This document shows positions 11,085 through 21,590 of a stretch of 64,000 bases of DNA, in pieces; positions within the stretch are counted from its first letter, which is position 1, and every line of letters starts with the position of its first letter. Under the pieces are notes generated by a model. It was not told the origin of the DNA and made no database searches. It saw nothing but the letters and a program-made list of their open reading frames with translations. The stretch lies in NCBI RefSeq assembly GCF_036711975.1, contig NC_091971.1:27597501-27661500 (forward strand). Direction: 5' to 3'. Made by a program: the position numbers and the translations under genes. This stretch comes from Onthophagus taurus. Taxonomy: Eukaryota; Arthropoda; Insecta; Coleoptera; Scarabaeidae.

Positions 11085-11902
11085 GAGTTGATGGTCCATA
11101 AAAGACGAGCAAAAAAATTCTATAACAAAGTACAAGAAGTTCAACAGTTGTGTAAAAATGATCCTCAAGTCGCTGGAATCGCAATTGACTTCATGTAGAA
11201 TTTGCCACTTCCTAATATATTTGTTCAAGAAATTTTCTATTATAGGCAGCTGTGGGTATACCTATTTGAGATTCACAATCTTAAGGACAATACTGGTTTT
11301 TTCTATACTTACCATGAAGGGCAAGCAAAAAAGCCACCAGATGAAGTCTATACTTTTTTATATGATTACATACAAAGTCAAATCCCGCTAGATGTTAAAG
11401 TTTTGCACATTTTTTCGGACGGGTGTCCTGGCCAGAATCGGAATAATACATTATTTACCAGTTCGAGGACATTCTTTTCTCCCTTGTGATAGGGACTTTG
11501 GTACACTAAAGAAATTAGTTACGAAGCATGACAGTTTATGTTCCAGAAGAATATCAGAACATGATATTGAAATGCAGAATCAGTAAAACATTTCAGTTAA
11601 AAAGAATCACTTATCACGATATTAGCAATTACAAAGACTGGTGGGCCAAATATTATAAGAAGACTTGCAGGTCTGTTGAAACGAAAACTAAAGAATTGTT
11701 TAGCGTTTCTAAATACCGTCATTTTATTTTTGATGCTAACACTGAAGGCTTTGCAATTGTCTCCCAGTTTATTGATGGAGCGTTTTTCTCAACATTTAGA
11801 CTGATAAAACCTAACGTTATTCCACAACTTCCGAATAGTACAGCCTATTCTGAAGCAATACCTCTAAATGAAAAGAAAGTTAAGGACCTGAGGAATGTCT
11901 AG
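11085..11902 (+). pseudogene. Unclassified insect transposon-like gene, copy A, broken
   Basis: Four overlapping pieces in three frames give one consistent protein reading. It includes NLPLPNIFVQEIFYYRQLW, FYTYHEGQAKKPPDEV, FSDGCPGQNRN, RGHSFLPCDRDFG and NWWAKYYKKTCRSVET-like stretches (here DWWAKYYKKTCRSVET). I recognise these as a repeated protein type seen in many insect genomes but cannot assign a characterised function or transposon superfamily. The conserved Asp in FSDGCPGQN and DRDFG would fit a nuclease fold, which is inference only. Frame breaks near 11200, 11470 and 11580 make it a pseudogene. Copy B (60602-61413) carries the same breaks, so they predate the duplication. Confidence 0.55.
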
Positions 11903-12659
11903 CAATACTCCATAAGTGAAGATTTGGAGTGTTACTACCACATATTGTTTTGGAAAGTTACAAGTACTGAAATCACAGAATAAAGTTTTTTTATCAAATG
12001 TATGATATTTATTTTTACAATACAATCGCGTATTTCTAATAGTTAAGTCAAAATATCACCAATCAGATACCATTATGTTATTTTATGATACCGATTTGGA
12101 ATAATTGTCAAAACATTCGCAACCTCTAAACAATTACCCAAAATAATCTAAGCATTTGTGATATTACGAGTGATAATTTTAAATATAAATAAAAAAATCG
12201 AAACAAAAACATGTAAACATTGAAATGAGTGGAAAAAGGGTCCAACGTTTATAAAAGATTTTTTCTAAACGGCCCTCTTTAGTAAAAATGTTGATTTTGT
12301 TTCACTACAAAACATTTCTATGGAACGAAATAAACAATTTATCCGTGAAACAACAAAAATAATAATAATAAAAAAGAACATTTTTGACATTTAAATGTCA
12401 GTGTTTTTTTTCTTACTATAATTATTGTTTCATTTAAAATTTATAGACCTTTATTCAATTAATTTGGAAAACAATAATAATAGTAAGAAAAACAATGACA
12501 TTTAAATGTCAGAAATATTTCCGAAAAAAATTGCAAAGCCTACTAAGATTTTAACTAAGATTTTTTTATTAAAAATTCATTGCAACTATCGATTAACAAC
12601 CCTACAGCTTAACAGTTAGTGTTTGCTTAATTAATTTTTTTCTCAGAAATTATTAAACG
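11903..12659. other. Non-coding AT-rich interval with a hairpin
   Basis: There is no gene. It holds an AATAAA near 11981, AT-rich sequence, and the inverted repeat at 12385-12511. Copy B repeats all of it at 61414-62168. Confidence 0.6.
12385..12511. repeat. AT-rich foldback, copy A
   Basis: Two identical 16-bp palindromes (TGACATTTAAATGTCA) mark the ends, at 12385-12400 and 12496-12511. Inside them, TTTTTTTTCTTACTATAATTATTG is roughly complementary to CAATAATAATAGTAAGAAAAAC, so the whole unit can fold back with a ~45-bp imperfect stem. It resembles a short MITE. The same structure lies at 61896-62022. Confidence 0.55.
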
Positions 12660-12699
12660 TTCGAAGAACATCAGAGCTTCCGGGATATCTCCGAAGGTT

Positions 12700-14585
12700 T
12701 GCGCTGGTTCACCTCGACGACGTGATAGTGTTCCTTGCTAGTGACCTAGAACTAGTGACCTTGTGTTCGAAAGGCTTCGCTTGCACGGGTTGCGGTTGTC
12801 GCCAAAAAAATGTGAACTGGGCGCGACAACCATCGACTACTTGGGTCACCGAATTACGCCAGGCGGAGTTGAGCCCCTGCCAACGCACATCAACGCCCTC
12901 TGCAACGCCACGAGCCCGACCAACAAGAAGCAGCTTCGTTCTTTCTTGGGCCTGTGTAACTGGCTCCGCGGTTTTGTGCCTCGTTGTGCCGAGGTGTTGA
13001 CTCCACTCACTAACCTTTTGCGCGGGCAAAACAAATTTAAATAGAATTCGGACGCAGAAGAAGCCTTCCGTCGGATCAAACAGCTACTGAATCATCCACT
13101 GCAACTGCGATGCCCCAACTTCGACCAACCATTTGTATTGCAAACAGATGCCAGTGGGAAGGGTATTGCTGCAGTACTGTATCAGGATCCCGGAAGAAGA
13201 TAGTCGCATTTGCCTGCGCTAAGCTGTCTCCTGCCGAACAACGGTACCACGCCATTGAGCAGGAATGCCTGGCGGTCATATGGGCGGTGCGTTACTTCCG
13301 TCCTTACTTGGAAGATCGTCGATTCACCTTGCGTACCGACAGTAAGACTCTGTTATGGCTGGACACAATGAAAGATAGGAACGCCAAGCTAACGCGATGG
13401 ACACTCCTCCTGCAGGAATTCAAATTTACGGTGGAACACGTTCCGGGAACACAGAACGACCTCCCGGACTTCCTCTCACGACAGCCAGTTCACGAATCGA
13501 CGATGGAACATAGTGTGCCGGACACCGACCGGATGTTTATACCATTACTTACCGAACAAAAATCGACAGATAGACGAAGCCACCATATTGCGTGCCTAGA
13601 AGTACCAGGGTTGGCCGACGACGTGAAGGAAAGCCAACGCCGATACCCTCATGCCCAGAATCTCATTCAGACCCTGAACACGATCAACCAGGCGGGTCCT
13701 GTTAATCCCGGCGAAGCTAGGATCGTCGACCAATACTCCGTCTACGAGGGATTACTATGGAGACGATATCCAAACGGCAATCGGCTGATTGTACCGCAGG
13801 ACATGCACGCACAAGTTCTGCATGCCTACCATGACGCTTCCCTCGCGGGACACCCTGGGGCCGAAGAAACAACGAGGGTCATTCTGAAGAAGTATTGGTG
13901 GCTCGGGCTGGAAGAGCAAGTGAAAGATCTCGTCCGAAGTTGCTGGACTTGCGCTTCCCTTAAACGAGACCCTCTGCAGGAACGGGCCCCGTTGCGGCCC
14001 AGGACACCAACCCAGCCCAGGGAAGTGATCGCCGTCGATCTCATGGGTCCCTATATCAAAACTAGGAACAACAACAGATTCGTTTTCGTTGTCACTGACC
14101 TATTCAGCCGGTGGGTTGAAGCCTTCCCAGCCACCACCAGCGGCCCCGGAAAATTCGTCGACATCTTGGAGAGCGAGGTGTTTCCGCGGTACGGGTATCC
14201 GCGAGCCATCCTGTCCGAATACGGACCGCAATTCACCTGCATCGACTGGGACTCCACCTTGCGCCGTTGGGGTTGCCTACATTGGACCACCCGCATTTAC
14301 CATCCCCAAGCCAACCCAACTGAGAGGCGAATCCAGGAGATAAAAAAATGCGTCCGGATACAGCTGGGAGGACGAAACCCGACAACATGGGATCGTCACA
14401 TTAACCGGGCTTTATTTAACATTCGCTCAAGGCGTAACGCGACCACCAAAGAAACTCCTGCCGCTTTGCTGCTAGGCTACGAGTTGCTACGTCCAGGGGA
14501 ATGGTTGGTAGAAGCACCCGCCATAAACCAACAACCAGAACTCGAGCACCCCAGAGAAGAAGACAAATCAGGCAGGCTCACATGA
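12700..14585 (+). pseudogene. pol: Gypsy-2 pol (RT-RNase H-integrase), copy A
   Basis: RT palm and thumb are visible (LRLSPKKCELGATTIDYLGH, SFLGLCNWLRGFV). The YLDD region is degraded here (bases 12736-12765 differ from copy B, which reads DVIVYSDSWEDH). RNase H (LQTDASGKG region, LRTDSKTLLWL) follows after a frame break near 13195. The integrase zinc domain (HPGAEETT, CWTCASLK) and core are in one frame from 13110. The first catalytic residue is intact (VDLMGP). The second lies in LSEYGPQF, where family members normally have SD-N/x-GPQF, so Asp is replaced by Glu in both copies. The final Glu in NPTERR is present. A stop (TAG near 13042) further breaks RT. Confidence 0.82.
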
Positions 14586-14946
14586 TCGGACTCAGCGCTG
14601 ATTCGACCCCCCCACTTCGACCAATCAAAACGCTGGAAATTTCCACTGACTTAGTATTTAACACGTTAACGACCATGTGCACCATATTGGTGCGCACTCT
14701 GATTTCTGGGGAGACCGCGTGACCCTATTTGGACACAGGAAAATGTAATGTTTCAACTCGTGTGGGCCTAACAGGGACGCAGCTATAGTGTTTAATTATA
14801 CGGTGTTTGGTAGATCTGGTACCTGGGAAATACAAGATAGCCTTGGGTTGGAAAAATCATTTGTGGTTTTTTTATTTATTACAGCGTTTAAAAAAAGGCA
14901 TTATTCTTCTTATAATACCTTGATAATGAGGATAATCCTCGTAATT

Positions 14947-15054
14947 TTATAATTTTTTCAAATAAAACAGGATTCAACACTATTTTTTATCCTCCTTATG
15001 CTTTTAGAGGATAAAAAATAGTGTTGAAGCCTGTTTTATTTGAAAAAAACTATA
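14947..15054. repeat. Hairpin in the 5' leader of piggyBac-3
   Basis: Two ~46-nt arms, beginning TATAATTTTTTCAAATAAAA on the left (14947-14993) and starting GAGGATAAAAAATAGTG on the right (15007-15054), are complementary with very few mismatches across a 13-nt loop. It could be a nested MITE or a structural element of the piggyBac leader. Confidence 0.7.
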
Positions 15055-15300
15055 AAAAGTCATTATTGTTAATTTAATAAGTTTAATATAATTTTATAAG
15101 AATGGAATATTATTGAATTGGTCATTGAATTTTTAACGTCAAATGCAGTCAAATCTGCAAATGTGCCGTCAACAACAAACGTCAAATTTTAGGTTAGAAT
15201 TCATTTTATTGTTGTTGTAGGCTACTGTACTGCTTTCTTCTATAGTGATTATATGTGATTTATTAAGTGTTTTGGTTGTGTGTATCTGTATAATAGAAAT

Positions 15301-17067
15301 ATGACGCGCAAAGAACTATCTGATGAAGAACTTCGACGAATATTGGAAGAGAGCGACTTTGAATGTAGTGAAATCGAAAGCACATACGATGATTCAGATG
15401 CAGACCGCACATTCAAAGTAGACGAAGGTTCGAACTCTGAGTCTAGTACAACTAGTAATGACATTATTTTGCCAAGTAAAAAAAGAAAAATAGAACCTAC
15501 ACCTGGGCCTAGTAATAGGCCTAATTCACCTGGAAAAGATTCAAGTGACGATTCTGTTGTTGCTCCAAGAAGTAATTATGTAGTGTGGAGTGAAGTTTGT
15601 GTATCTGATAAACTCAATAAATTTGTATATTCTGGAAGACCCGGATTTCGACAAGAAAAAATCAATCACCAAAACCCTGTTGATTTTTTCCTCTTATTTT
15701 TCGACAAAGAAGTTCAAGATTTACTAGTTACGGAAACAAACAGATACGCCGAACAACAGATACTAAATGGTATATGTGAAGAGACAGTCAGTGAACACTC
15801 CATTGTGTCTAAGTGGTATGATACAGATGCACATGAACTTATGCGTTTTTTTGGCATTATTATTTGGATGGGACTTGATCAAAAACCTACGCTTCGAGAT
15901 TATTGGAGTAAAAAGGTCCTTTATAAAAGCGAAGTTGCAAAGTTGGGTCGCATGAGTAGAAATCGATTTGAGGCATTGTTACATTTCCTACACATTTCTG
16001 ATAATGAAAATTGCCCATCAGGTGACAGATTATATAAGATTTCTCCACTTGTACAGATGTTAAATAGAAAATTTCAACATCTTTGCAATCCAAAGGACAA
16101 GATATGCATCGATGAGACAATGGTTCCATTTCGGGGCAGGTTAAGCTTCCTCCAGTACATTCCAGGCAAAAGACACAAGTACGGTGTCAAACTTTTTAAA
16201 CTTTGTGTTGATGGAGGCTATACTTATTCAGTTAAAATATATGGCGGTGGTGGTGGTATAAAAACCTCTGATAAGCCATTGGCTACAAGAGTAGTCATGG
16301 AACTGATGGAACCTCTTCTCAATACGGGAAGAACCCTTTATACTGACAACTTCTATACAAGTGTTGGTCTAGCACATGAACTGAATGATAACCAAACACA
16401 TTTGGTTGGTACTTTGCGTCAAAACCGAAAACTTAATCCGAAGGCAGTCACAAGTGCCAAATTGAAAAAGGGCGAAATAAAGATGCAACAAAGCAACACA
16501 AAAGTTGTAGTAGCAAAATGGAAAGATAAGCGCGATGTTCTATTTCTGACAACGAGAGCTGTCCCAGAAATGGTTGAAGTTCCAACGAAAAGAGGCTCTG
16601 TTCTAAAACCATCAACCATAGTGGAATATAATACAGCTAAAGGCTTTATTGATATTTCAGATCAAAAAGCTTCCTATAGTTCTCCAGTACGCCGAGGGAT
16701 CAAATGGTACCGGAAAATTGTAGTTGAACTATTGACAAACACTGTTCTAGTTAATGCCATGGTCGTGTTCAAAGAAGTAACTGGAAAGAACATGAGTATC
16801 ACAGAATTTCGCGAAAATATCGTTTGTGCCTTATTGGCTGTGGAAAACCAACCCAAAACTGAAAATCAAGTGCAACACTCTATAGAAAATAAAAAAACTC
16901 GGGGCAGGTGTTCAGCTTGCTATAAAAAGTACTCAGAAAGAGAAGGGCGTCATTCGGCGATGAAAAATGCCAAAAAAGTTTATTCTTTTTGCCGTGCATG
17001 CTCTGAAAATGCGACGTATATGTGTGTAAGTTGTTTTTTTGAGCGCCATACTTCGTTCGTTAATTAA
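15301..17067 (+). CDS. piggyBac-3 transposase, intact
   Basis: The gene encodes 588 residues from ATG 15301 (MTRKELSDEEL); an earlier in-frame non-ATG extension is unlikely to be used. It would cut and paste the element at TTAA sites in the nucleus. The acidic N-terminus (residues ~1-90) precedes the DDE domain. Three catalytic Asp are seen: CIDETMVPFRGR, LYTDNFYTS and the FIDISDQ block, matching the D-D-D layout of piggyBac (D268, D346, D447 in the moth enzyme). The C-terminal cysteine-rich domain is complete (CSACYKKYSE, CRACSENATYMCVSC). Length is normal for the family and no frameshift or stop is seen, so it could be active. Termini with matching TIRs and TTAA support this. Confidence 0.93.
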   Translation: MTRKELSDEELRRILEESDFECSEIESTYDDSDADRTFKVDEGSNSESSTTSNDIILPSKKRKIEPTPGPSNRPNSPGKDSSDDSVVAPRSNYVVWSEVCVSDKLNKFVYSGRPGFRQEKINHQNPVDFFLLFFDKEVQDLLVTETNRYAEQQILNGICEETVSEHSIVSKWYDTDAHELMRFFGIIIWMGLDQKPTLRDYWSKKVLYKSEVAKLGRMSRNRFEALLHFLHISDNENCPSGDRLYKISPLVQMLNRKFQHLCNPKDKICIDETMVPFRGRLSFLQYIPGKRHKYGVKLFKLCVDGGYTYSVKIYGGGGGIKTSDKPLATRVVMELMEPLLNTGRTLYTDNFYTSVGLAHELNDNQTHLVGTLRQNRKLNPKAVTSAKLKKGEIKMQQSNTKVVVAKWKDKRDVLFLTTRAVPEMVEVPTKRGSVLKPSTIVEYNTAKGFIDISDQKASYSSPVRRGIKWYRKIVVELLTNTVLVNAMVVFKEVTGKNMSITEFRENIVCALLAVENQPKTENQVQHSIENKKTRGRCSACYKKYSEREGRHSAMKNAKKVYSFCRACSENATYMCVSCFFERHTSFVN

Positions 17068-17406
17068 ATAATAATGTTACGTATTTATATTTTTTTGTAT
17101 ACTGAAAATGTTATTTTACATTCATAATGGAATATGTTGTTTTATTTTTAACTAAAATGTAGAATAAATGATTTTGGTCGAGACCCACTATGGTACACAT
17201 GGTCTATGGTAAACTTAACATATATTTCTTTTTAATCAGACTGCGTGTACCAATTTGGTGCACATGTTTTTTTTATTGAAAACTCTTTCCAAACAAGTTA
17301 TTGTCCAAAGAAAAAATATTATTGTACTTCCTTGTGCTAGCATTCAACAAAAAACTACTCCGGTCCAGACGTAAATTTACAAAATTTAGGACTGGTCGTT
17401 AACGTG

Positions 17407-17529
17407 TTAAGGGGGTGAAATTGCCAGCTGCCGGCAGTTACCACCTACGCTCTATTATAAGCTGTATTATTGTAAATAAACAGTTTAAAGCCACATTGCG
17501 TTTTATACACCCACTACCCCATCGTAACA
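17407..17529 (+). repeat. 3' end of Gypsy-2, probable LTR remnant
   Basis: After the piggyBac-3 TTAA the sequence continues with a GC-richer stretch, then AATAAA near 17477, and ends CATCGTAACA near 17529. This looks like the R-U5 side of an LTR. No second copy is in the window to prove the boundaries. Confidence 0.45.
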
Positions 17530-18682
17530 ATTGGCTTGAAAAAAGCTTTAGAATAGTTTTATCTATCTAACTGAAATTTTTCCCTGTATTTATCATCTTC
17601 ATAAAAAAAATCTAGGCATAAATTGAACGGGGATGGTTAGGTTTAGGAATATAGAAGGGAATATTGAAAGAACAAATAAGCTAGCAACGTGCTCCCTATT
17701 ATGAGCTAAACTTATTCCCTAAATTTCATTTTCCTGGTGTATACAGCCTGTTTCAGAGTAATCGCCTTATTTTTTTTTAGCCACACTATGGGTGATACTT
17801 TCAAAATATTTGGCAGGAATATGTTTTAGGACATTCTCTACATGATGTTGATACCTGATTTTCAATTGGACGAATTATTTCAAAATGGCGACCTTCAACT
17901 TTTTTTTTGTAATTCGCGACGGTAATGAAAGCTCTAACAGTATCCGATGTTGTAATGAGATTTTAGTAACATTTTATGGAACCAGTTCAAGTTGATGACA
18001 TTGGGTCATTAATTTTTCTAGTTGTCAATGCGACAATTTTTGTCTGTGGCTGTTTAAACACGTTCTTAGTATCGAATACAAGATCCACAATGATGAGGAC
18101 ATTGAACACTGAACAATTTCTCTTATTTTGGGAGCTCTACATGAAACATTTTTTTCAGGTGAATACATTTTGTGTTTTGACAGTTTCTAATTGTCAATTC
18201 TATTTTCAAGTGTTACGTCGTTACCAACTGCTGCATACCTATTTCCCTACATTGTCAAAATTTATTTTATTTTTGTTAAAAAAAAAGGATAAAAACGCAA
18301 TTTACAAAAAATAGGATAAAAAACACGTTTCATAAAACTTAAAGCACTCATTCATTAAAAAACTCATGGCTTCGCCACTCGTTTTTCAACTTAAATTCGT
18401 GCATTTCAAACGTATTTTACGAAACTTGTTTTTTAATATACTATTTTATTATTGAGACTCTAAAAACATTCTTTTTACGATAGTATTTCGTTTTTCTTAA
18501 AAATTTATTTGTTTTCCCATTAAAAAGCAACTAACATTTTAATCTAGTAGCGCATGAATGTTTTACTCGATGTTATTTTTGTAGCCGTTGACACAAAAGA
18601 CACAATTAAACTTTATTTTGTAATAAACATCTACTTTTTGAAACTTAAAATTAAAAATTTACATCAAATAAAAATTAGGTAT
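17530..18682. other. Non-coding AT-rich interval
   Basis: No supported gene. An open frame at 17976-18314 has no recognisable domain and a low-complexity end, so it is not called. CAGCCTGTTTCAGAGTAATCGCC near 17746 could be a transposon end, but no partner was found. The rest is AT-rich, with homopolymer runs. Confidence 0.4.
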
Positions 18683-18780
18683 TTACAAAAAATGGTCGAA
18701 ATGTTTTCCTTCTTTTTCAATACATAAATTGAAACGTCGTTCAATGGATTCAATAGATTGACAGCATTGGTTGAACTTTT
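18683..18780 (-). pseudogene. C-terminal fragment of a transposase-like protein
   Basis: Read on the minus strand, the last ~32 residues end in CIEKEGKHFDHFL before a stop (complement of 18683-18685). This tail resembles the C-termini of several insect IS630/Tc1-type transposases that end in a Gly/His-Phe-x-His-Leu-Leu pattern. The upstream part is cut off by BEL/Pao sequence at 18781. Assignment is tentative. Confidence 0.35.
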
Positions 18781-19023
18781 GAAGAACTATCTACCGTCCT
18801 CACACAAATTGAGGCGGTATTAAATTCTCGACCGCTATCACCAATTCCTTCCGATCCCAATTATTTACAACCGCTTATCCCGGCGCACTTTCTGGTTTTA
18901 GGCCCCTTGAATGAGACCGTTCCAGATCCAGATCTTACATCAATACCTTTGAATAGATTGGATAGGTGGCAGCTACTGCACAAAATGTGTAAGGATTTTT
19001 GGTGTCGTTGGAAGAGCGAATAA
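18781..19023 (+). pseudogene. BEL/Pao integrase C-terminal fragment
   Basis: An 80-codon frame ends at TAA 19021-19023. It matches the post-core region of BEL/Pao integrases: IEAVLNSRPLSPI, LIPAHFLVLGPL, a LNRLDRWQLL block and DFWCRWKSE. The same region in the larger BEL/Pao element of this window (58790-59000) has the same order (IEAILNSRPLSPLS, LTPAHFLIGRTL, DFWKRWSKEY), but the sequences differ enough to be another family. It is truncated at both ends. Confidence 0.85.
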
Positions 19024-20827
19024 TCCGAACAAAACATAGACGATTGCAGCGCCCCGTTGTTAAACTATGTCCGTTACCGATCAACCGATAACATAGATCG
19101 TTAACAAATTTATTTTGTACTGTATTTTCGAAATTTATTATGAATGCTCACTTGTTAATATTGATTTTTTATTGTTATATTTATTTCTGCGTTCTTTACA
19201 TTTGTTGAATGTTTAGGCAACCCATATAACAACTTTTGTAACTATGACAATTTATTGATTTCATTCAGTTATTTTTAATAAACAGTAGCCATTTTCTGTT
19301 CAACTAAAACGAAGTGTTTTCTTCTCGATCCACTGCAGAACCCAATTTGCAGAACAATTCAAGTAAGAATTTTCCTATTTCTTTTTTGAACCATCACCCA
19401 CATATATTCCCAACATTTGTCGCGCGAACAGTAGACATGGCTCAATTAAGGTACAATTAGAATTCGCGACCTTTGTGAAATCGGAGACGGTGCGAGATGA
19501 GGGTGGTGAGGATGTTGATAATCGCTAGGCGATCAAATTAAATAATAATCACTTCCCAAACTATTTCGCACACAAGTGATAAATCCTCCATATAAGGAAA
19601 ATGGAAATTTCCAACCAAATAATTTTAAAATTACCAAAATGGCTATCACCAAAAATTTCCGAAGCTCACAGGTGTGGCACGTATCAAAGCTGGTTTTAAA
19701 GAGAGCGAGAATCGTCTCTGAAGACTTGTAAAAATACTCTCGTTGTACAAAAAAAAATGAACGTGCGCATAAACAAAATTTGAATTAGAGAAATAAAAAG
19801 AAAATAGGAAACAGAATTGAAATTAGAAATAAGAGGAATATAAAAATGGAAAATTAAGGAAGTTCTAGAAGTACGCTGCTAAAAAAAATACAAACAAATA
19901 AATGTATTAATAAACAATAAAAATAAATAAACATATTACGTTACGCGTATTATGCAACCCAAAATCTTCCTTTTTTGACAACACAAAACAAATTTACACC
20001 AAAACAATACATTAAAGACATTAGTATTAAAAAGTAATGTAATTAACGGTTTTATTAATTTACTTAATAATGACATAACTTATAGGCATCCCTGTTCTTA
20101 CTTTCCATATATCTACGTTGTGAAATTATATACTAGAATGAAACTGTTTTATACTCTAAAATATATTAATAGGAATTTTAAAGACACAAACAACAAAAAA
20201 TTAATTATATGGAGACATCAATAAAAAAATTCTTCCTATAGGATAATTGTATGACTTTTATTTTACTTTTTTACTTTACTTTCTTTTCTAATATACAATA
20301 TTTATATTAAATTTCTATCACCCATAGTTTTATATTATTTTATTTTAATAAAACTGTTATAAAATCGTTATTTCTTTTATTTTATTTATAATCACTGTTA
20401 ATTATTTGTTTTTACATATTATGAACTTTAAGAAACTTATGTATGCAACACAAATTGCAGGTAATTATTAAATTTATTCATATTTATACTTTATATAAAT
20501 TTGTTACAGTATTTTGTACATGATTATTATGTTTTAAACTTTTTATTTAAAACTATTTAAAACGTTTTGAAACTGTTTTATGCAATTGGTCTTAAACAAT
20601 TATGCATTAATACAGCCCTGACATCAAACTTTACCGAATCCACCCCTGCTTATTAGTCCAACGCCACATAGACAAGGTTACGTTAGCTGTACTTAAAAAG
20701 ATCTAAGCTACCGTCTGAGAGATGATATTCTGATTGTTGGATATTCTGTGTCCACGGTCTATTGATCATTCCATTAGAAACCTCTGTGTGAGATGTACAT
20801 CGCGCGCCATTGATCGTGTCTGATGAA
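19024..20827. other. Non-coding AT-rich interval, possible BEL/Pao 3' end
   Basis: No gene is seen. TGTTGAATGTTTAGGC near 19203 to TTTGCAGAACA near 19358, with AATAAA-like signals inside, may be the LTR of the preceding BEL/Pao fragment, but no second copy is present. 19450-20600 is very AT-rich, without motifs I can name. Confidence 0.35.
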
Positions 20828-20948
20828 ATGTTAATTGAATGTGTTCGGGAATACGACATATTGTATAATCTACGTAATAAGTATTACCATGATAACAACC
20901 AAAAGGAAAATGCTTGGGCAGATGTATCTAGAAAGATGGATTGTTCTG
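20828..20948 (+). pseudogene. MADF (Myb/SANT-like) DNA-binding domain exon, probably Harbinger-associated
   Basis: The open frame from ATG 20828 reads MLIECVREYDILYN and then KYYHDNNQKENAWADV. This is the first half of a MADF domain, whose pattern is Ile-x-x-Val-Arg-x-Tyr-x-x-Leu-Tyr and, later, Ala-Trp-x-x-Ile/Val. It ends at a good donor site (TG|GTAAGT, GT at 20949). PIF/Harbinger elements encode a MADF/Myb-like partner protein along with the transposase, and a Harbinger transposase tail follows at 20998-21243 on the other strand. The next exon is not visible, so the gene is partial. Confidence 0.6.
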
Positions 20949-20997
20949 GTAAGTAAAAATGTATTTACTCAAGTAAATTCAAATAACAAAATATAAT

Positions 20998-21243
20998 TTA
21001 CGGTTGATTGTTCCTTCCTGCATAAATTCGTTGTAGTTGCCACGGCACGCTTCCTTGATTTGACACAAAGTATTCTTTAAATTGGTCTCTGATATTCAAT
21101 GCATCTTTCTGAAAGTTTTCTCCTGTGTTTGCTAACCTAGTAACACCTCCGAGCATTACTTCCTGTTCTAATTCGCCTGGCTGCCAAGTACAAGAATCAT
21201 TACGCAAATAATTATGCAGAGCAGTGCAAGCTAAAGTAATTTT
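20998..21243 (-). pseudogene. Harbinger transposase C-terminal fragment
   Basis: The minus-strand frame reads TALHNYLRNDSCTWQPGE and ends with IRDQFKEYFVSNQGSVPWQL plus a short tail. This is the typical end of DDE_Tnp_4/Harbinger transposases (conserved LHN-x-L, then Arg-x-x-F-x-x-YF and a VPWQ block). The N-terminal and catalytic parts are cut off at about 21250, where piggyBac-2-flanking DNA begins. It is a different family from the fragment at 10625, judging by non-overlapping regions and the separate locus. Confidence 0.75.
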
Positions 21244-21254
21244 GTCGAGATGGT

Positions 21255-21590
21255 CAAGAAAATTCGAAGCTTTTTAGTTATTATACCAAAAGCATTCTCG
21301 CTAACCGGTCTGGCTCTACTATCCTCTTAATGACCACCGTTCCTAATTAGGAACGTTCCGAATTTAGCTTGTTGTGACAGTTATGCAAACTGAATTTTGC
21401 ATATTGCAATTGATAGACCGTTGTTCTTATTCAGGAACATTTATATGTTCGAAGAATTTGATCGTTAGTACCATCTATCTGAGATGCATATAACTACAAA
21501 TTATAACCTCTTTAGTGCAACAGTGCCAGACAGATTTGTGGACTTTGGTGGTAATTTTTATATATTAGCGGTAAGTATATTACAAAAATA
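21255..21590 (+). mobile_element. piggyBac-2, copy C: 5' end fragment
   Basis: 21255-21590 repeats 8228-8552 (copy A) and 52720-53045 (copy B), including the flank before TTAA (here 21327-21330) and the left terminus GTTCCTAATTAGGAAC. The match ends at TACAAAAATA (21590), before the transposase start, and Gypsy-3 coding sequence begins at the next base. The flank is shared too, so this is a third copy of the locus, not an independent insertion. Confidence 0.85.

Larger units (their letters stand above)
4037..14585. repeat. Segmental duplication, copy A
   Basis: From TAGCGCAATAAAATTTGG at 4037 onward this block matches 44289 onward, near-identically and in the same order. The shared string is Tc1, hAT C-terminus with a Copia LTR at the same site, piggyBac-1, P-like fragment, piggyBac-2, Harbinger fragment, unclassified broken gene, AT-rich hairpin and Gypsy-2. 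Differences are mostly point changes plus large indels. Copy A lacks the Copia interior, lacks the segment matching about 50265-51314 and lacks the BEL/Pao insertion. The match still continues where the window ends in copy B, so the true end is unknown. Confidence 0.9.
14662..17406 (+). mobile_element. piggyBac-3, apparently complete (2.7 kb)
   Basis: Both ends carry the 14-bp terminal inverted repeat CACGTTAACGACCA (left) and its complement (right, ending 17406), flanked by the TTAA target duplication at 14658-14661 and 17407-17410. Subterminal palindromic motifs, TGTGCACCATATTGGTGCGC on the left and ACCAATTTGGTGCACATG on the right, are related to each other. A single uninterrupted transposase gene lies inside. 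It sits in the 3' end of Gypsy-2, so it is younger than that element. Confidence 0.92.
12660..17529 (+). mobile_element. Gypsy-2 retrotransposon, copy A, 5'-truncated and interrupted by piggyBac-3
   Basis: A 5'-truncated Gypsy element starts within reverse transcriptase, continues through RNase H and integrase to 14585, and then shows a short 3' stretch cut by piggyBac-3 at a TTAA. The remaining 3' end resumes at 17407-17529. The coding region is clearly more GC-rich than everything around it. No 5' LTR is present. Confidence 0.8.

Noticed and set aside
17976..18314. 112-codon open frame
   Set aside because: No recognisable domain, low-complexity Lys-rich end, no neighbour or repeat support; likely chance.
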